Assembly: GCA_000620545.1 (NCBI GenBank)
Contig: JIBA01000012.1
Coordinates: 434,001-498,000, forward strand
Source: Intrasporangiaceae bacterium URHB0013
GTDB lineage: Bacteria; Actinomycetota; Actinomycetes; Actinomycetales; Dermatophilaceae
Direction of reading: 5' to 3'
Length of the DNA stretch: 64,000 nt
Each line of letters begins with the position of its first letter. The stretch's first letter is position 1. The notes beneath the pieces are model-generated. The model was not told where the DNA came from. It worked only from the letters and a program-made list of their open reading frames with translations, and ran no database searches. Below, in pieces: positions 54,686-63,551 of the stretch. The position numbers and the translations under genes are program-made.

Positions 54686-54739
54686 CCGGTCGATGTGTTC
54701 GACGGTCACCCGTGACAGCCGAATACATCGAACCGGCGG
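54686..54739. repeat. Palindromic repeat copy B, 5' side of the nuclease gene
   Basis: The same palindrome as copy A with slightly weaker pairing: TCGATGTGTTCG pairs with CGAATACATCGA with one G-T wobble, and GTCAC with GTGAC. It lies 100 bases upstream of the nuclease ATG and just before the purM promoter. The 49-base core (54691-54739) starts 1,093 bases after that of copy A. Confidence 0.9.
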
Positions 54740-54775
54740 GGGCGGGACCGGAGGGGCGCGCGGCGGGGGCGCCGG

Positions 54776-54781
54776 TAGGCT
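54776..54781 (+). promoter_or_regulatory. -10 box, leaderless promoter of purM
   Basis: TAGGCT lies seven bases before GTG 54789, so purM has its own promoter downstream of the palindrome islet. Confidence 0.62.
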
Positions 54782-54788
54782 GGGGCGC

Positions 54789-55919
54789 GTGAGCGACGCC
54801 CCCATCACGTATGCCTCGGCCGGAGTCGACGTCGAAGCGGGTGACAAGGCCGTCGAGCTGATGAAGGCATCGGTGCGACGCGCCACCCGGCCAGAGGTCG
54901 TCGGCGGCCTCGGCGGCTTCGCCGGCATGTTCGACGCGAGCGCGATCGCCCGGATGACCCGCCCGATCCTGGCGACGAGCACCGACGGCGTCGGCACCAA
55001 GGTCGCCATCGCGCAGGCCCTCGACGTGCACGACACCATCGGCTTCGACCTCGTCGGCATGGTCGTCGACGACATCGTCGTCTGCGGGGCCGAGCCGCTC
55101 TTCATGACCGACTACATCGCCACCGGCAAGGTCGTGCCCGAGCGCATCGCCGCCATCGTCGGCGGCATCGCGCGCGCCTGCGAGGAGGCGGGGGTCGCCC
55201 TCGTCGGTGGCGAGACCGCGGAGCACCCGGGCCTGCTCGAGCCCGACGAGTACGACGTCGCCGGGGCGGCCACCGGCGTCGTGGAGCATGCCGCCGTGCT
55301 GGGTCCCCAGCGCGTCGCCGACGGTGACGTCGTGGTGGCGCTCGCGAGCAGCGGCCTGCACAGCAACGGCTACAGCCTCGTGCGGCGCGTCGTCGCGAGT
55401 GCCGGCTGGTCCCTGGACCGCCACGTCGACGACTTCGGTCGAACGCTCGGTGAGGAGCTGCTCGAGCCGACCCGCATCTACACCAAGCCGCTGCTCGAGC
55501 TCATCGCCGCGGACGGCGTCGACGTGCACGCCCTGAGCCACGTCACCGGGGGCGGGCTCGCCGCGAACCTCGCTCGCGTGCTGCCGACCGGCTCCTTCGC
55601 CCGCGTCGACCGCTCGACGTGGACGCCACCGGCCGTCTTCCGCACGATCCAGGATATCGGCCGCGTGCCGCAGGCCGACATCGAGCGCACCCTCAATCAG
55701 GGCATCGGCTTCGTCGCGGTGCTCCCGGAGGCCCAGGCGGAGCGGGCGATCGAGCTGAGCGAGGCCCGCGGCATACGCGCGTGGCGTCTCGGCGAGGTCA
55801 CCACCGAGGAGCGCGCGCACGCCGACGGGCTCGTCGCGGGCGGCACCGAGATCGTGCGCGGTGCCAAGGGTGTCGACGGCGGCGCCGTCCAGGTCGTGGG
55901 ACAGCACCCGACCGCCTGA
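54789..55919 (+). CDS. purM: Phosphoribosylformylglycinamidine cyclo-ligase (AIR synthetase)
   Basis: The product has 376 residues. Signatures are TSTDGVGTKVAIAQ near 64, VVDDIVVCGAEPLFMTDYIATGK near 90, GGETAEHPG near 142, SSGLHSNGYSLVR near 193 and HVTGGGLAANLARVLP near 257. It closes the imidazole ring to AIR. GTG was chosen for the leaderless promoter and the family N-terminus ITYASAGVDVEAGDKAV. Confidence 0.97.
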   Translation: MSDAPITYASAGVDVEAGDKAVELMKASVRRATRPEVVGGLGGFAGMFDASAIARMTRPILATSTDGVGTKVAIAQALDVHDTIGFDLVGMVVDDIVVCGAEPLFMTDYIATGKVVPERIAAIVGGIARACEEAGVALVGGETAEHPGLLEPDEYDVAGAATGVVEHAAVLGPQRVADGDVVVALASSGLHSNGYSLVRRVVASAGWSLDRHVDDFGRTLGEELLEPTRIYTKPLLELIAADGVDVHALSHVTGGGLAANLARVLPTGSFARVDRSTWTPPAVFRTIQDIGRVPQADIERTLNQGIGFVAVLPEAQAERAIELSEARGIRAWRLGEVTTEERAHADGLVAGGTEIVRGAKGVDGGAVQVVGQHPTA

Positions 55920-55963
55920 CCGTTTGGTGAGCCTCGCCGACCGGCGGGTTCAGACATGACGAA

Positions 55964-55992
55964 GCCCGCACCACCCGGGAGGGCGTGCGGGC
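55964..55992. terminator. Hairpin downstream of purM
   Basis: GCCCGCA (55964-55970) pairs with TGCGGGC (55986-55992) around a 15-base loop, 44 bases after the purM stop and 131 bases before the end of the convergent DUF3073 gene. Confidence 0.6.
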
Positions 55993-56123
55993 ATCGTTGC
56001 GTCACTCCGACGCGACCCGGCCACTGGTGCCGAAGGCGTCGGTTGCCACGAGGGCAGCACCGACCGCGCGCCGGGTGTGAACACCCGACGCACGAGGTGC
56101 AGACGGAAGGGGAGCGGGCGGGA

Positions 56124-56318
56124 TCAACTCCCGCCCGTGGCCCACTTCCCGTATTCGTCGTACTCGTCGTCGTCGACGGATCGTGGCTGGTTGGAGACGT
56201 CGCGTTGCGACGGCCCGTGCAGCTCACGCTCCAGCGCGCTCAAGTCCGTGTCAGGTGTGTAGTACTTGAGCTGCCGTGCGACCTTGGTCTGCTTGGCTTT
56301 GGCTCGGCCGCGCCCCAT
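56124..56318 (-). CDS. DUF3073 protein
   Basis: The product has 64 residues: MGRGRAKAKQTKVARQLKYY at the start, then TDLSALERELHG, and a Tyr/Asp-rich tail ending in GKWATGGS. It matches DUF3073, a small basic/acidic actinobacterial protein whose gene lies next to purM in mycobacteria too. Function unknown. GAGGGGG precedes the ATG at 56318. Confidence 0.92.
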   Translation of the reverse strand: MGRGRAKAKQTKVARQLKYYTPDTDLSALERELHGPSQRDVSNQPRSVDDDEYDEYGKWATGGS

Positions 56319-56790
56319 GGCGTGACCCCCTCGTGCGTCGTGCCGGGACGGCATCGCTCCTCGGAGAACCGGGTGGCTCTTCGATGTCCGCGTAGCGGCC
56401 CCGGGAATGTGTGTGTTCTCGTGGTGCTAACGCTACATGAGTGAGGCAAGTCCCGCGCCCGCGCACCCTCGGCTCGCCGGGGCGCGTCCTGCCTCCGTGC
56501 TCCCGGGGCCCGTCGCCGGCCCCGGTCCAGGCGGCTTCCGCGGAGCTGATGCCCGCAAAGGCGCCCATCGGGGTCCCGACTCGCGGGTCGAGCTCAAGCC
56601 GGACCGCCGTCGGTCGGGCTCGCGGGCACTGCCGGAGCTGCCGTATACACCCTGCGCCTCGGAAGCGGGGTGATTTGACTCTTTTCAGTGTTTAACCGCA
56701 ATTAAGCCGGGCGAGACTTTACCCTTGCTTTACTGAGCCCCGATTGGGGCGCATGCGTGTCGCTGCACCTAGCGACAGGGCGGTGGGGAT
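56319..56790. other. Intergenic region between divergent DUF3073 and bldC
   Basis: These 472 bases contain no convincing gene. The last 120 bases before bldC (about 56670-56750) are clearly less GC-rich than the rest, with TTGACT, TTTAACCG and TTTACCCTTGCTTTACTG, and probably hold the bldC promoter or promoters. I could not fix a -10/-35 pair. The long leader is in keeping with bldC elsewhere being under developmental control. Confidence 0.5.
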
Positions 56791-56988
56791 ATGACAATGA
56801 CGACTCAGGATCGACACGAGACCGAGAAACTTCTCACTCCTGCCGAGGTGGCGGCCCTCTTCCGAGTGGACCCGAAGACGGTCACTCGCTGGGCCAAGGC
56901 AGGAAAGCTGACTTCGATCCGGACCCTTGGTGGGCACCGGAGGTATCGCGAGTCAGAGGTACGCGACCTTCTGGGCGGCGGGCACTGA
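56791..56988 (+). CDS. bldC: BldC-family transcriptional regulator
   Basis: The product has 65 residues, a lone MerR-like winged HTH: LLTPAEVAALFRVDPKTVTR (HTH) and RTLGGHRRYRESEVRDLL (wing). The core is almost identical to Streptomyces BldC, which binds direct repeats cooperatively and delays development. In Streptomyces bldC also lies downstream of purF-purM. ATG at 56791 or 56797 are both possible; GGTGGGG precedes the first. The role in a non-sporulating host would be stress or growth-phase control (inference). Confidence 0.95.
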   Translation: MTMTTQDRHETEKLLTPAEVAALFRVDPKTVTRWAKAGKLTSIRTLGGHRRYRESEVRDLLGGGH

Positions 56989-57290
56989 GCTCGGCCGAAC
57001 AGTTGGAGCAGCCGGTCAGGTCATCGGCGGAGGGCACCACACGGCGCACCTCCCGACGGCGATCCGACCGGTGGATGGATGCGGGAAGCCTGTGCTCAAG
57101 CCCGGCCGTGGGGGACGGACTGACGCACATGGCGCGCTTCACGACGCCATCATCGCCAGGGCGCAGGGACGAGGGCGGCCCGGGAGGTGGTGGCGTCGAG
57201 CGCGCGCCGCTGCGTCGGCCATGACGACGAGGTCACCGGGTGCTCTGCTCCCGCCCCGGCGACGTCGGTGGGTGAGCCTAGGGTGGCGAG
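56989..57290. other. Intergenic region after bldC
   Basis: These 302 bases hold no supported gene, no clear hairpin terminator and no repeat. The end carries the promoter of the next gene. Confidence 0.45.
57279..57284 (+). promoter_or_regulatory. -10 box, leaderless promoter of the VOC gene
   Basis: TAGGGT lies six bases before the ATG at 57291. Confidence 0.58.
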
Positions 57291-57728
57291 ATGAGGACCT
57301 CACCGGACATCACCGCCATCACTCTCGGCGTGCGCGACGTCGAGCGGTCCCGCGCCTTCTACGTCGACGGCCTCGGCTTCCGGTCCGTGCTCCAGCTGCC
57401 CGAGATCAGCTTCGTCCAGGGCGCACCCGGCCAGCTCCTCGCGTTGTGGGACGTCACCGCGATGCCGAGCGAGTACGGCGATGTCGCCCACGGGCCGTCC
57501 GCGCCGCCCGTGTCGCTCGGCCACAACGTGGCCGCGGCCGAGGAGGTCGAGCAGCTGTATGCCGCCGCGCTCGCTGCCGGGGCGAGCTCCGTCTCGGCTC
57601 CCAGCGTGCGCGAGTGGGGCGGGGTGAGCGCGTGCGTGGCCGACCCCGACGGCTACCGGTGGGACTTCGTCCACAACCCGGGCTTCCGGGTCGACCCCGA
57701 CGGCACGGTCCACCTGGGTGACGTCTAG
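57291..57728 (+). CDS. VOC-family (glyoxalase-like) protein
   Basis: The product has 145 residues. Two VOC modules: ITLGVRDVERSRAFYVDGLGF and, after SLGHNVAAAEEVEQLYAAALAAGA, the closing VADPDGYRWDFVHNP. It is of the PhnB/glyoxalase-like type with unknown substrate. Its stop codon overlaps that of the convergent nucleotidyltransferase gene in CTAG. Confidence 0.85.
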   Translation: MRTSPDITAITLGVRDVERSRAFYVDGLGFRSVLQLPEISFVQGAPGQLLALWDVTAMPSEYGDVAHGPSAPPVSLGHNVAAAEEVEQLYAAALAAGASSVSAPSVREWGGVSACVADPDGYRWDFVHNPGFRVDPDGTVHLGDV

Positions 57729-58375
57729 GCGAGCCGCGCCCGCCACGCGTGGTCGGCGCGCTGCTGCGACACGGCTCGTCGGACGAGGTCGACCTGGCGG
57801 GGGTCGAGCAGCGGCAGGGCCGCCTCGAGGTCGGCGTCGTCCTTGGGCCTGCCCGAGGCTGCCTTGTGCGCGAGCACGAGCTCCGGTCGCAGGAAGCGCA
57901 CGCCGTCGCGCTCCCACGTCGCCTCGTCCAGCGGCAGCACGAGCGACGGGTCGCGCTTGAAGACCCACCGGCCGTCCCGGTCCGGGTTGAGCAGGACCTC
58001 GCCACGCCATGGCGCCAGGGCATGCCGACGCACCCAGACCTGCTCGGCGTGGTCGGGAACCTCGCGGCCGGGCGGCAGGTGGAGCAGCCCGCGGTCGCTT
58101 GCGGCCCACAGGTGCCAGTCCGCCTCGAGGTGGGCGCGCACCGCACCGACGTCACGACGAAGGACCGACAGGTCGATGTCCTCGTGCGGGCGGACGACGC
58201 CCGTGAACGCCTCGATGGCCCAGCCCCCCGCGACCCACCACGGGACGCCGACCCCGGCCATCACCTCGCCGGCCTCGGACGGCGTCCACGGCTGCTGGGG
58301 GCCGTAGATCCGCTCGAAGTCGTTGTGCTCCAGTCGGTCAGGTACGGCCCCTGCGACCTGGTCTGCATCGCCCAC
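57725..58375 (-). CDS. Aminoglycoside-type nucleotidyltransferase domain protein
   Basis: The product has 216 residues. The nucleotidyltransferase signature is present near residues 48-70: AGGWAIEAFTG followed by RPHEDIDLSVLRRD, giving GGW and D-x-D. HEDID is typical of the ANT(2'')/LinB-like group. A C-terminal helix bundle carries PELVLAHKAASGRPKDDADL. Many chromosomal members are not resistance genes, so drug modification is only a possibility. It is convergent with the VOC gene. Confidence 0.82.
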   Translation of the reverse strand: MGDADQVAGAVPDRLEHNDFERIYGPQQPWTPSEAGEVMAGVGVPWWVAGGWAIEAFTGVVRPHEDIDLSVLRRDVGAVRAHLEADWHLWAASDRGLLHLPPGREVPDHAEQVWVRRHALAPWRGEVLLNPDRDGRWVFKRDPSLVLPLDEATWERDGVRFLRPELVLAHKAASGRPKDDADLEAALPLLDPRQVDLVRRAVSQQRADHAWRARLA

Positions 58376-58404
58376 GAGGCCACGCTAGCGGCGAGGCGTG
58401 TCCG

Positions 58405-60042
58405 TCAGTGGCCGAGGGCGCGCAGCTGGAGGCGCAGGGCCAGACGCGTCTCCGGGTCGTGCAGGTCGAGGTCGACGACGTCCGACAGGCGCTGCATCCG
58501 GTAGCGGAGCGTGTTGGGGTGCACGTGGACGCGAGCGGCCGCAGCCCGTGGGTCGCCGGGATGGTCCAGCCACGCCGCGACCGTCTCGAGGTATGCCGTG
58601 TGGTGCGTCTCGTCGTGCTCGCGCAGGCCGGCGACCGGGCCGAGCAGCTCCTCCGTCCAGATGCCGCCGAGGGCGCGGGCGTTCGTGACGGCGGCCCACG
58701 CGTCCTCGACCGTGGTCGTGGTGCCGGTGACGCGACCGGCGTCTCGCAGGCGCTGCACCTCGGTGGCCTCACGTCGCGACCGGTCGAGGTCGACCGTGCG
58801 GGAGACCCGACCGCCGGCGCTCGCCGTGGCCGTCGGCGTGACCCCTGCCACCTCCTCGACGACGCCCAGCAGCCACTCCCACGTGCCGGGGGAGGCGTCG
58901 CCGGGCACGTCACGCACGAGGGTCAGGGCGACGCCGTCGAAGACCGCGAGGAGAGGCTGGCGCCACGACCGGCGTCGGGCGGCCGACTCCCACACGTCGA
59001 GCTCGCGCTGGGTGTCCCGGGGCGCGTCGTCGCCGGCAGCGTCGTCGCGATGGGCTCCCGAGAGCACGACGACCCGCCACGGCGCGGAGGGCAACCAGCC
59101 CTCGGCCTCGAGGGTGTCGCCGCTGAGCACGGCACGCAGCCGGTCAGCCGAGACACGCCGGGCGAGATCTGCCTGCGAACGCAGTCGCAGCAGGTGCAGG
59201 GCCACGACCGAGGCGGTCTGGACGAGCGAGGCCATGACGTGTTCGGGCGGCTCCTCGTCGACGACCGCCCAGATCGAGCCGAGCCACTCCGTGCCGGCCC
59301 TGACGGGCACGACGACGCGCGCCCGCAGCCCGCGCCCGGCCGGCACGAAGAACGGCTCGTCCGACCGCGCCAGGCGCCGGAACACGCCGCGCCCCCGGAG
59401 GTTGGCGATGACCTCGTCCGGCACGCGGCGGCCGACGATCGTCGAGACGCGCGCGGGATCCGCGACGTCCTGCGTCGAGGAGTAGGCGAGCACCCGCGAC
59501 TGGGTGTCCTCGATCGTGATGGGAGCCGCGACGAGGGCGGCGCAGGCGTCGGCGAGGGCGAAGAGCTCGTCGAGGACCGGGCCCTCGGCGCGCAGGGCCG
59601 GCCCGCTCGCGGCCCGGTCGAGCACCCCACGGAGCAGCCACACGACGTGGGCCCACGACGCGTGGTCGGCGAGCTCGACGAGGCTGACGCCGAAGCGGTC
59701 GGCGGCGGCGCGGACCTGCTGGTTGCGGGCGGCGGCCCGCCGCAGCACCACGGCGCCGCAGTCCACGGCGGCGGCCCCCTCGAGCAGGGCTGCCGCGTCG
59801 GCCGCACCCTCCACCCCGACGCCGAGGAGCAGGTCGCCGGCCTGGCCGAAGACGCCTGACCCCGGCTCCGCGAGGGTCACGTCGTCCACCGCTGGGCCAC
59901 CGACGTCGACGACGACCGTGAGCAGGCCACCACCGAGCGTGCCGACCAGCTGTGAGATCGGCAGACCGACCGGGGTCGTCGAGGAGGTGCGCGTTGCAGC
60001 CGCCCGGGAACGTCGGCGGGGGCGGGAGGGGGCGGACGGCAT
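58405..60042 (-). CDS. PucR-family transcriptional regulator
   Basis: The product has 545 residues. An N-terminal PucR-like domain (about 25-150) and a central GGDEF-like CdaR fold (about 290-420) precede a C-terminal PucR HTH: HHTAYLETVAAWLDHPGDPR and AAARVHVHPNTLRYRMQRL near 515. Such regulators activate purine or amino-acid catabolism genes. It diverges from the D-amino-acid dehydrogenase gene, with a palindrome between them, so it probably controls that gene. The first 25 residues are basic and may be an over-extension. Confidence 0.88.
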   Translation of the reverse strand: MPSAPSRPRRRSRAAATRTSSTTPVGLPISQLVGTLGGGLLTVVVDVGGPAVDDVTLAEPGSGVFGQAGDLLLGVGVEGAADAAALLEGAAAVDCGAVVLRRAAARNQQVRAAADRFGVSLVELADHASWAHVVWLLRGVLDRAASGPALRAEGPVLDELFALADACAALVAAPITIEDTQSRVLAYSSTQDVADPARVSTIVGRRVPDEVIANLRGRGVFRRLARSDEPFFVPAGRGLRARVVVPVRAGTEWLGSIWAVVDEEPPEHVMASLVQTASVVALHLLRLRSQADLARRVSADRLRAVLSGDTLEAEGWLPSAPWRVVVLSGAHRDDAAGDDAPRDTQRELDVWESAARRRSWRQPLLAVFDGVALTLVRDVPGDASPGTWEWLLGVVEEVAGVTPTATASAGGRVSRTVDLDRSRREATEVQRLRDAGRVTGTTTTVEDAWAAVTNARALGGIWTEELLGPVAGLREHDETHHTAYLETVAAWLDHPGDPRAAAARVHVHPNTLRYRMQRLSDVVDLDLHDPETRLALRLQLRALGH

Positions 60043-60052
60043 ACCTCATCAT

Positions 60053-60087
60053 CGCTCACGTGACTGTGCTGGGGGCACAAGTGAGCG
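60053..60087. promoter_or_regulatory. Palindrome between PucR and dadA-like genes
   Basis: CGCTCAC (60053-60059) and GTGAGCG (60081-60087) flank an inner TGTGC/GCACA repeat; the left arm also forms TCACGTGA. It lies in the 140-base divergent gap and is a candidate operator for the PucR protein. Confidence 0.45.
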
Positions 60088-60182
60088 GGGCAACTCTGGT
60101 ACCGCAGCCCCATGGGCCTGCCCGCTGCCGGACCGACCATGGAGGTAGGCACTCGCCCATATCTGACACAGGAGTCGATCGC

Positions 60183-61451
60183 ATGTCCGTTGCCCCCGCC
60201 GCCGGTACCCCCGTCCCCGACCGCGTTGCCGTCGTCGGCGCCGGCATGGTCGGTCTCGCCACCGCCTGGTTCCTCCAGGAGCGGGGCGTCGAGGTCACCG
60301 TCATCGACCGCGACGGCGTGGCCGCTGGCGCGTCCTGGGGCAACGCGGGCTGGCTGACGCCGGGCATCACGACGCCGCTGCCCGAGCCGGCCGTGCTGAA
60401 GTACGGCCTGCGCGCCGTGCTCAGCCCGAGCTCGCCAGTCTACGTGCCGCCGAGTGCGCGTCCCGACTTCCTCCGCTTCGTCACCGGCTTCACGCGCCAC
60501 AGCACGATGAAGGCCTGGAAGAGGGCCATGGGTGCCCTCGTGCCCGTCAACGACCTGTCGCTGCAGAGCTTCGACCTGCTCAAGGCCGGTGGCGTCGACG
60601 CCGACACCTACGAGGCGAAGTCGTTCACCGCCGCCTACCGCACGGCGGAGGAGCGCCAGACCCTCCTCGAGGAGATCGAGCACATCCACGCCTCCGGTGG
60701 CGACATCACCTTCGACGTGCTCAGCGGCGACGAGGCACGCGCCATCGAGCCGGCCCTCTCCGACGAGATCGGCGCCGCGATCGTGCTCCACGGCCAGCGC
60801 TTCATCAACCCGGGTGCGTACGTCGCCGCGCTCGCCGACTCGGTCACCGCCCGCGGCGGCAAGATCGTCACCGGCAGTGCCGTCGAGCGCATCGTCGACA
60901 CCCCGACCGGCGTCCTCGTCACGAACGACTTCGGCCAGGCTGAGCACTACGACGCCGTCGTCGTCGCGACCGGCGCGTGGCTCGGCAAGCTGGCGCGGGA
61001 GTTCGGCGTCAAGCGGGTCGTGCAGGCCGGCCGCGGCTACTCCTTCAGCGTCGCCGTCGACGACCTTCCCAACGGCCCTGTCTACTTCCCGGCCGCCCGC
61101 GTCGCGTGCACGCCGGTGGGAGACCGCCTCCGCGTCGCCGGGATGATGGAGTTCCGCCAGCCGGAGGCCGCGCTCGACCCACGTCGCATCCAGGCCATCG
61201 TCGACTCGGCCCGTCCGCTGCTCACCGGCGCCGACCTCGACCACCGGCAGGACGAATGGGTCGGCTCGCGCCCGTGCACGATCGACGGGCTGCCGCTCAT
61301 CGGCGCCTCGCGCAACCCCAAGGTCTTCGTCGCCGGCGGCCACGGCATGTGGGGCATCACCCTCGGGCCCGTGACCGGGCGCCTGCTCGCCGAGCAGATC
61401 GTGACCGGCCGCGCGCCCGAGCAGCTGTCGCCGTTCGACCCCCTGCGCTGA
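60183..61451 (+). CDS. D-amino-acid dehydrogenase-like FAD oxidoreductase
   Basis: The product has 422 residues. The FAD motif VVGAGMVGLATAWFL lies near residue 18, VIDRDGVAAGASWGNAGWLTPG near 39, and the closing GGHGMWGITLGPVTGRLLAE near 383. This is the DadA branch of the DAO superfamily, which deaminates D-amino acids and passes electrons to quinone; other amines are possible. AGGAG sits ten bases before the ATG. The divergent PucR regulator supports a catabolic role. Confidence 0.87.
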   Translation: MSVAPAAGTPVPDRVAVVGAGMVGLATAWFLQERGVEVTVIDRDGVAAGASWGNAGWLTPGITTPLPEPAVLKYGLRAVLSPSSPVYVPPSARPDFLRFVTGFTRHSTMKAWKRAMGALVPVNDLSLQSFDLLKAGGVDADTYEAKSFTAAYRTAEERQTLLEEIEHIHASGGDITFDVLSGDEARAIEPALSDEIGAAIVLHGQRFINPGAYVAALADSVTARGGKIVTGSAVERIVDTPTGVLVTNDFGQAEHYDAVVVATGAWLGKLAREFGVKRVVQAGRGYSFSVAVDDLPNGPVYFPAARVACTPVGDRLRVAGMMEFRQPEAALDPRRIQAIVDSARPLLTGADLDHRQDEWVGSRPCTIDGLPLIGASRNPKVFVAGGHGMWGITLGPVTGRLLAEQIVTGRAPEQLSPFDPLR

Positions 61452-61516
61452 CCAATCCGCCGCGCTGACCGACCCGCTGCACAGACCGACCGCCGCGCCG
61501 GGTCACCCGAGCGCCG

Positions 61517-61557
61517 GACGGGGCCCACTCGACGAACCTCGTCAGGTGGGCCCCGTC
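61517..61557. terminator. Hairpin terminator between dadA-like and GH13 genes
   Basis: GACGGGGCCCAC (61517-61528) pairs with GTGGGCCCCGTC (61546-61557); the loop contains a further GACGA/TCGTC pair. It lies between convergent genes and can serve both. Confidence 0.78.
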
Positions 61558-61615
61558 GCGTCTCTGCGCCCGCGGAGGCCAGCGCCGGCTCCCGAGCCGG
61601 CAGTTGCCGCGTACC

Positions 61616-63385
61616 TCAGGCGGGGGTGAGGACGACGAGGCTGTACGCGCCGACCGAGACGGTGGTGCTCGCGGGCTGGTCGTCGAGCGGCTCCTCCACC
61701 GCGTCGACGTCGTGGGTCTCGTGGCCCGCGAAGAGGGCGCTGTAGGTGGCCGCGTCGGAGTTGAAGCGGACCACCCACGACCCGGCGGACGGCATACCCG
61801 TCGTGATGTCGCGGGCCTCCGCGCTCGCGTTGACGACGACCACCGCGACGTCCTCGTCCGAGCGGCGCGCCCAGACGAGGGCCTTCGCCTCGTCGTCGAG
61901 GTGCAGCACCTCGAAGCCGTCGCCGCGCAGACCTCGCGAGACGCCGTCGACGTCGCGGCGCAGGTGGATGAGGTCCCGAGCGAGCCGGACGATGTCGCGG
62001 AACTGCTCGGCGCGCTCCCAGTCGAGCGGTACGTCGTCGCGGAACCACTCGTCCTCGAGGAACTCCTGGCCCTGGAAGAGCATCGGGATGCCCGGCGTCG
62101 TCAGCGCGATAGCCAGCCCGAGCGTCGCGCGCTTCTGCGCCGCCCAGCCGCTCGGGTCCTCGCCGTCGACCTCGTGCGGGACGCGGAGCTTGCCGTTGGC
62201 GACCTCGTCGTGGCTCTCGGTGTAGACGATGCGCCGGAACGGCTCGTCGACGCCGCGCAACGCATCGGCCAGCTCGGTCATCGAACGGTCGCCGTCGTCG
62301 ACGGTGGTCAGCAGGCGCCGGACGGGGTGGACGAAGGTCGTGTCCCACTGGGCGTGGAAGCCGGCGCCGCCCTCGTCGGTGGCGGTGATCGCCGGGTCGG
62401 ACTGGAGGTCCTCGGCGATGAGGATCTTGTCGGGATGGCGCTCGCGGATCGTCGTCGTGAGCGAGCGCAGGACGTCCCAACCCTCCGGCAGGTCGCCGGT
62501 GCCGAGCCCGTCGATGGTGCGCACGTAGAGCGTCGCGTCGAACCGCAGGCCGTCGAGGTGGAACTCCTCGAGCCACATCAGGGCGTTGTCGTGCAGGTAG
62601 GCGCGAACCTCCGGGCGACCGTAGTCGGGACGGGTTTCCCCCCACGGTGTCGACGAGCGCTCGTCGTTGTAGAAGTAGATGCCGCCCTTGCCCTCCTCGC
62701 TCCACCCGTCGAACTGCCACAGGGCGAGGTCGCTCGGGCCGTAGTGGTTGATGACGACGTCGAGGATGACCGCGATGCCGTGAGCGTGGGCCTCCTTGAC
62801 GAAGCCCTTGAGGGCGTCGGCGCCGCCGTAGCCGCTCTCGACCGCGAAGGGATTGGACGGGTTGTAGCCCCACGAGTAGTCGCCGGCGAACTCGGCCACC
62901 GGCATGAGCTCGATGGCGTTGATGCCGAGCTCGGCCAGGTAGCCGAGCTTGCCGGCCAGGCCACCGAGGTCACCCGCATCACCCTCGGCTGCGACGAACG
63001 AGCCGATGTGGGTCTCGTAGACGACGAGCTCGTCATGGGGCGGGCAGCCGAACGTGTCGCCCGCCCAGTCGAAGGCGTCCCGGTCGTAGACGACGGCGTT
63101 GCCCGAGGAGTTGGTGACGACGCGGGCGCGGGGGTCGATGCGCATGAGGCGCTGGTCCCCGTTGGTGATGACGAACTGGTACTCCGCGCCCGGACGCACG
63201 CCCGCGACGTCGGCGTACCAGTGGCCGTTGTCCTCGGGAACCATCGGGTGGCCGTCCTCCGACCAGTCGGTGAAGGTCCCCGTGACCGCGACGCCGTCGG
63301 CGTGCGGAGCCCACACGCGGAAAGCGGTCCCGTCCTCATGGGGCATGGACCCGAGTCCTGGGCGCGGGGCGTCGTGCTCGGACAT
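61616..63385 (-). CDS. GH13 alpha-glucan-active enzyme with CBM48 (branching-enzyme-like)
   Basis: The product has 589 residues. A CBM48-type domain (about 10-100: FRVWAPHADGVAVTGTFTDW) precedes a GH13 barrel: VVINHYG near 217, nucleophile Asp in GLRFDAT near 298, acid/base Glu in ILIAEDLQ near 344, and TESHDEV near 410, followed by a beta-rich C-terminal domain. The layout fits branching enzymes or maltooligosyltrehalose trehalohydrolase-like proteins, but it is shorter than typical GlgB (about 730). The exact reaction is open. ATG at 63385. Confidence 0.88.
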   Translation of the reverse strand: MSEHDAPRPGLGSMPHEDGTAFRVWAPHADGVAVTGTFTDWSEDGHPMVPEDNGHWYADVAGVRPGAEYQFVITNGDQRLMRIDPRARVVTNSSGNAVVYDRDAFDWAGDTFGCPPHDELVVYETHIGSFVAAEGDAGDLGGLAGKLGYLAELGINAIELMPVAEFAGDYSWGYNPSNPFAVESGYGGADALKGFVKEAHAHGIAVILDVVINHYGPSDLALWQFDGWSEEGKGGIYFYNDERSSTPWGETRPDYGRPEVRAYLHDNALMWLEEFHLDGLRFDATLYVRTIDGLGTGDLPEGWDVLRSLTTTIRERHPDKILIAEDLQSDPAITATDEGGAGFHAQWDTTFVHPVRRLLTTVDDGDRSMTELADALRGVDEPFRRIVYTESHDEVANGKLRVPHEVDGEDPSGWAAQKRATLGLAIALTTPGIPMLFQGQEFLEDEWFRDDVPLDWERAEQFRDIVRLARDLIHLRRDVDGVSRGLRGDGFEVLHLDDEAKALVWARRSDEDVAVVVVNASAEARDITTGMPSAGSWVVRFNSDAATYSALFAGHETHDVDAVEEPLDDQPASTTVSVGAYSLVVLTPA

Positions 63386-63551
63386 GCTGGCTCCAGTCGG
63401 TTGGTGAGGGGCGGCCCGAGCGAAGAACGCGCTGCCGGGACCGCTTGGAGTCGTACCCGCTCCGGTGGGGTCGGCGGACACGGCCTCCGCCGGGCAGACC
63501 GGGCTCGGCCGCGCTCGACAGGATCGGCCGGCGTCGGTCGTCATGGCGGGC

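Noticed and set aside
54624-54788. An N-terminal extension of purM upstream of GTG 54789.
   Set aside because: It would translate palindrome copy B and has no family sequence; the leaderless promoter and conserved N-terminus support GTG 54789.
56355-56700. Short open frames between DUF3073 and bldC as small genes.
   Set aside because: They lack ribosome-binding sites and recognisable sequence, and codon use is irregular.
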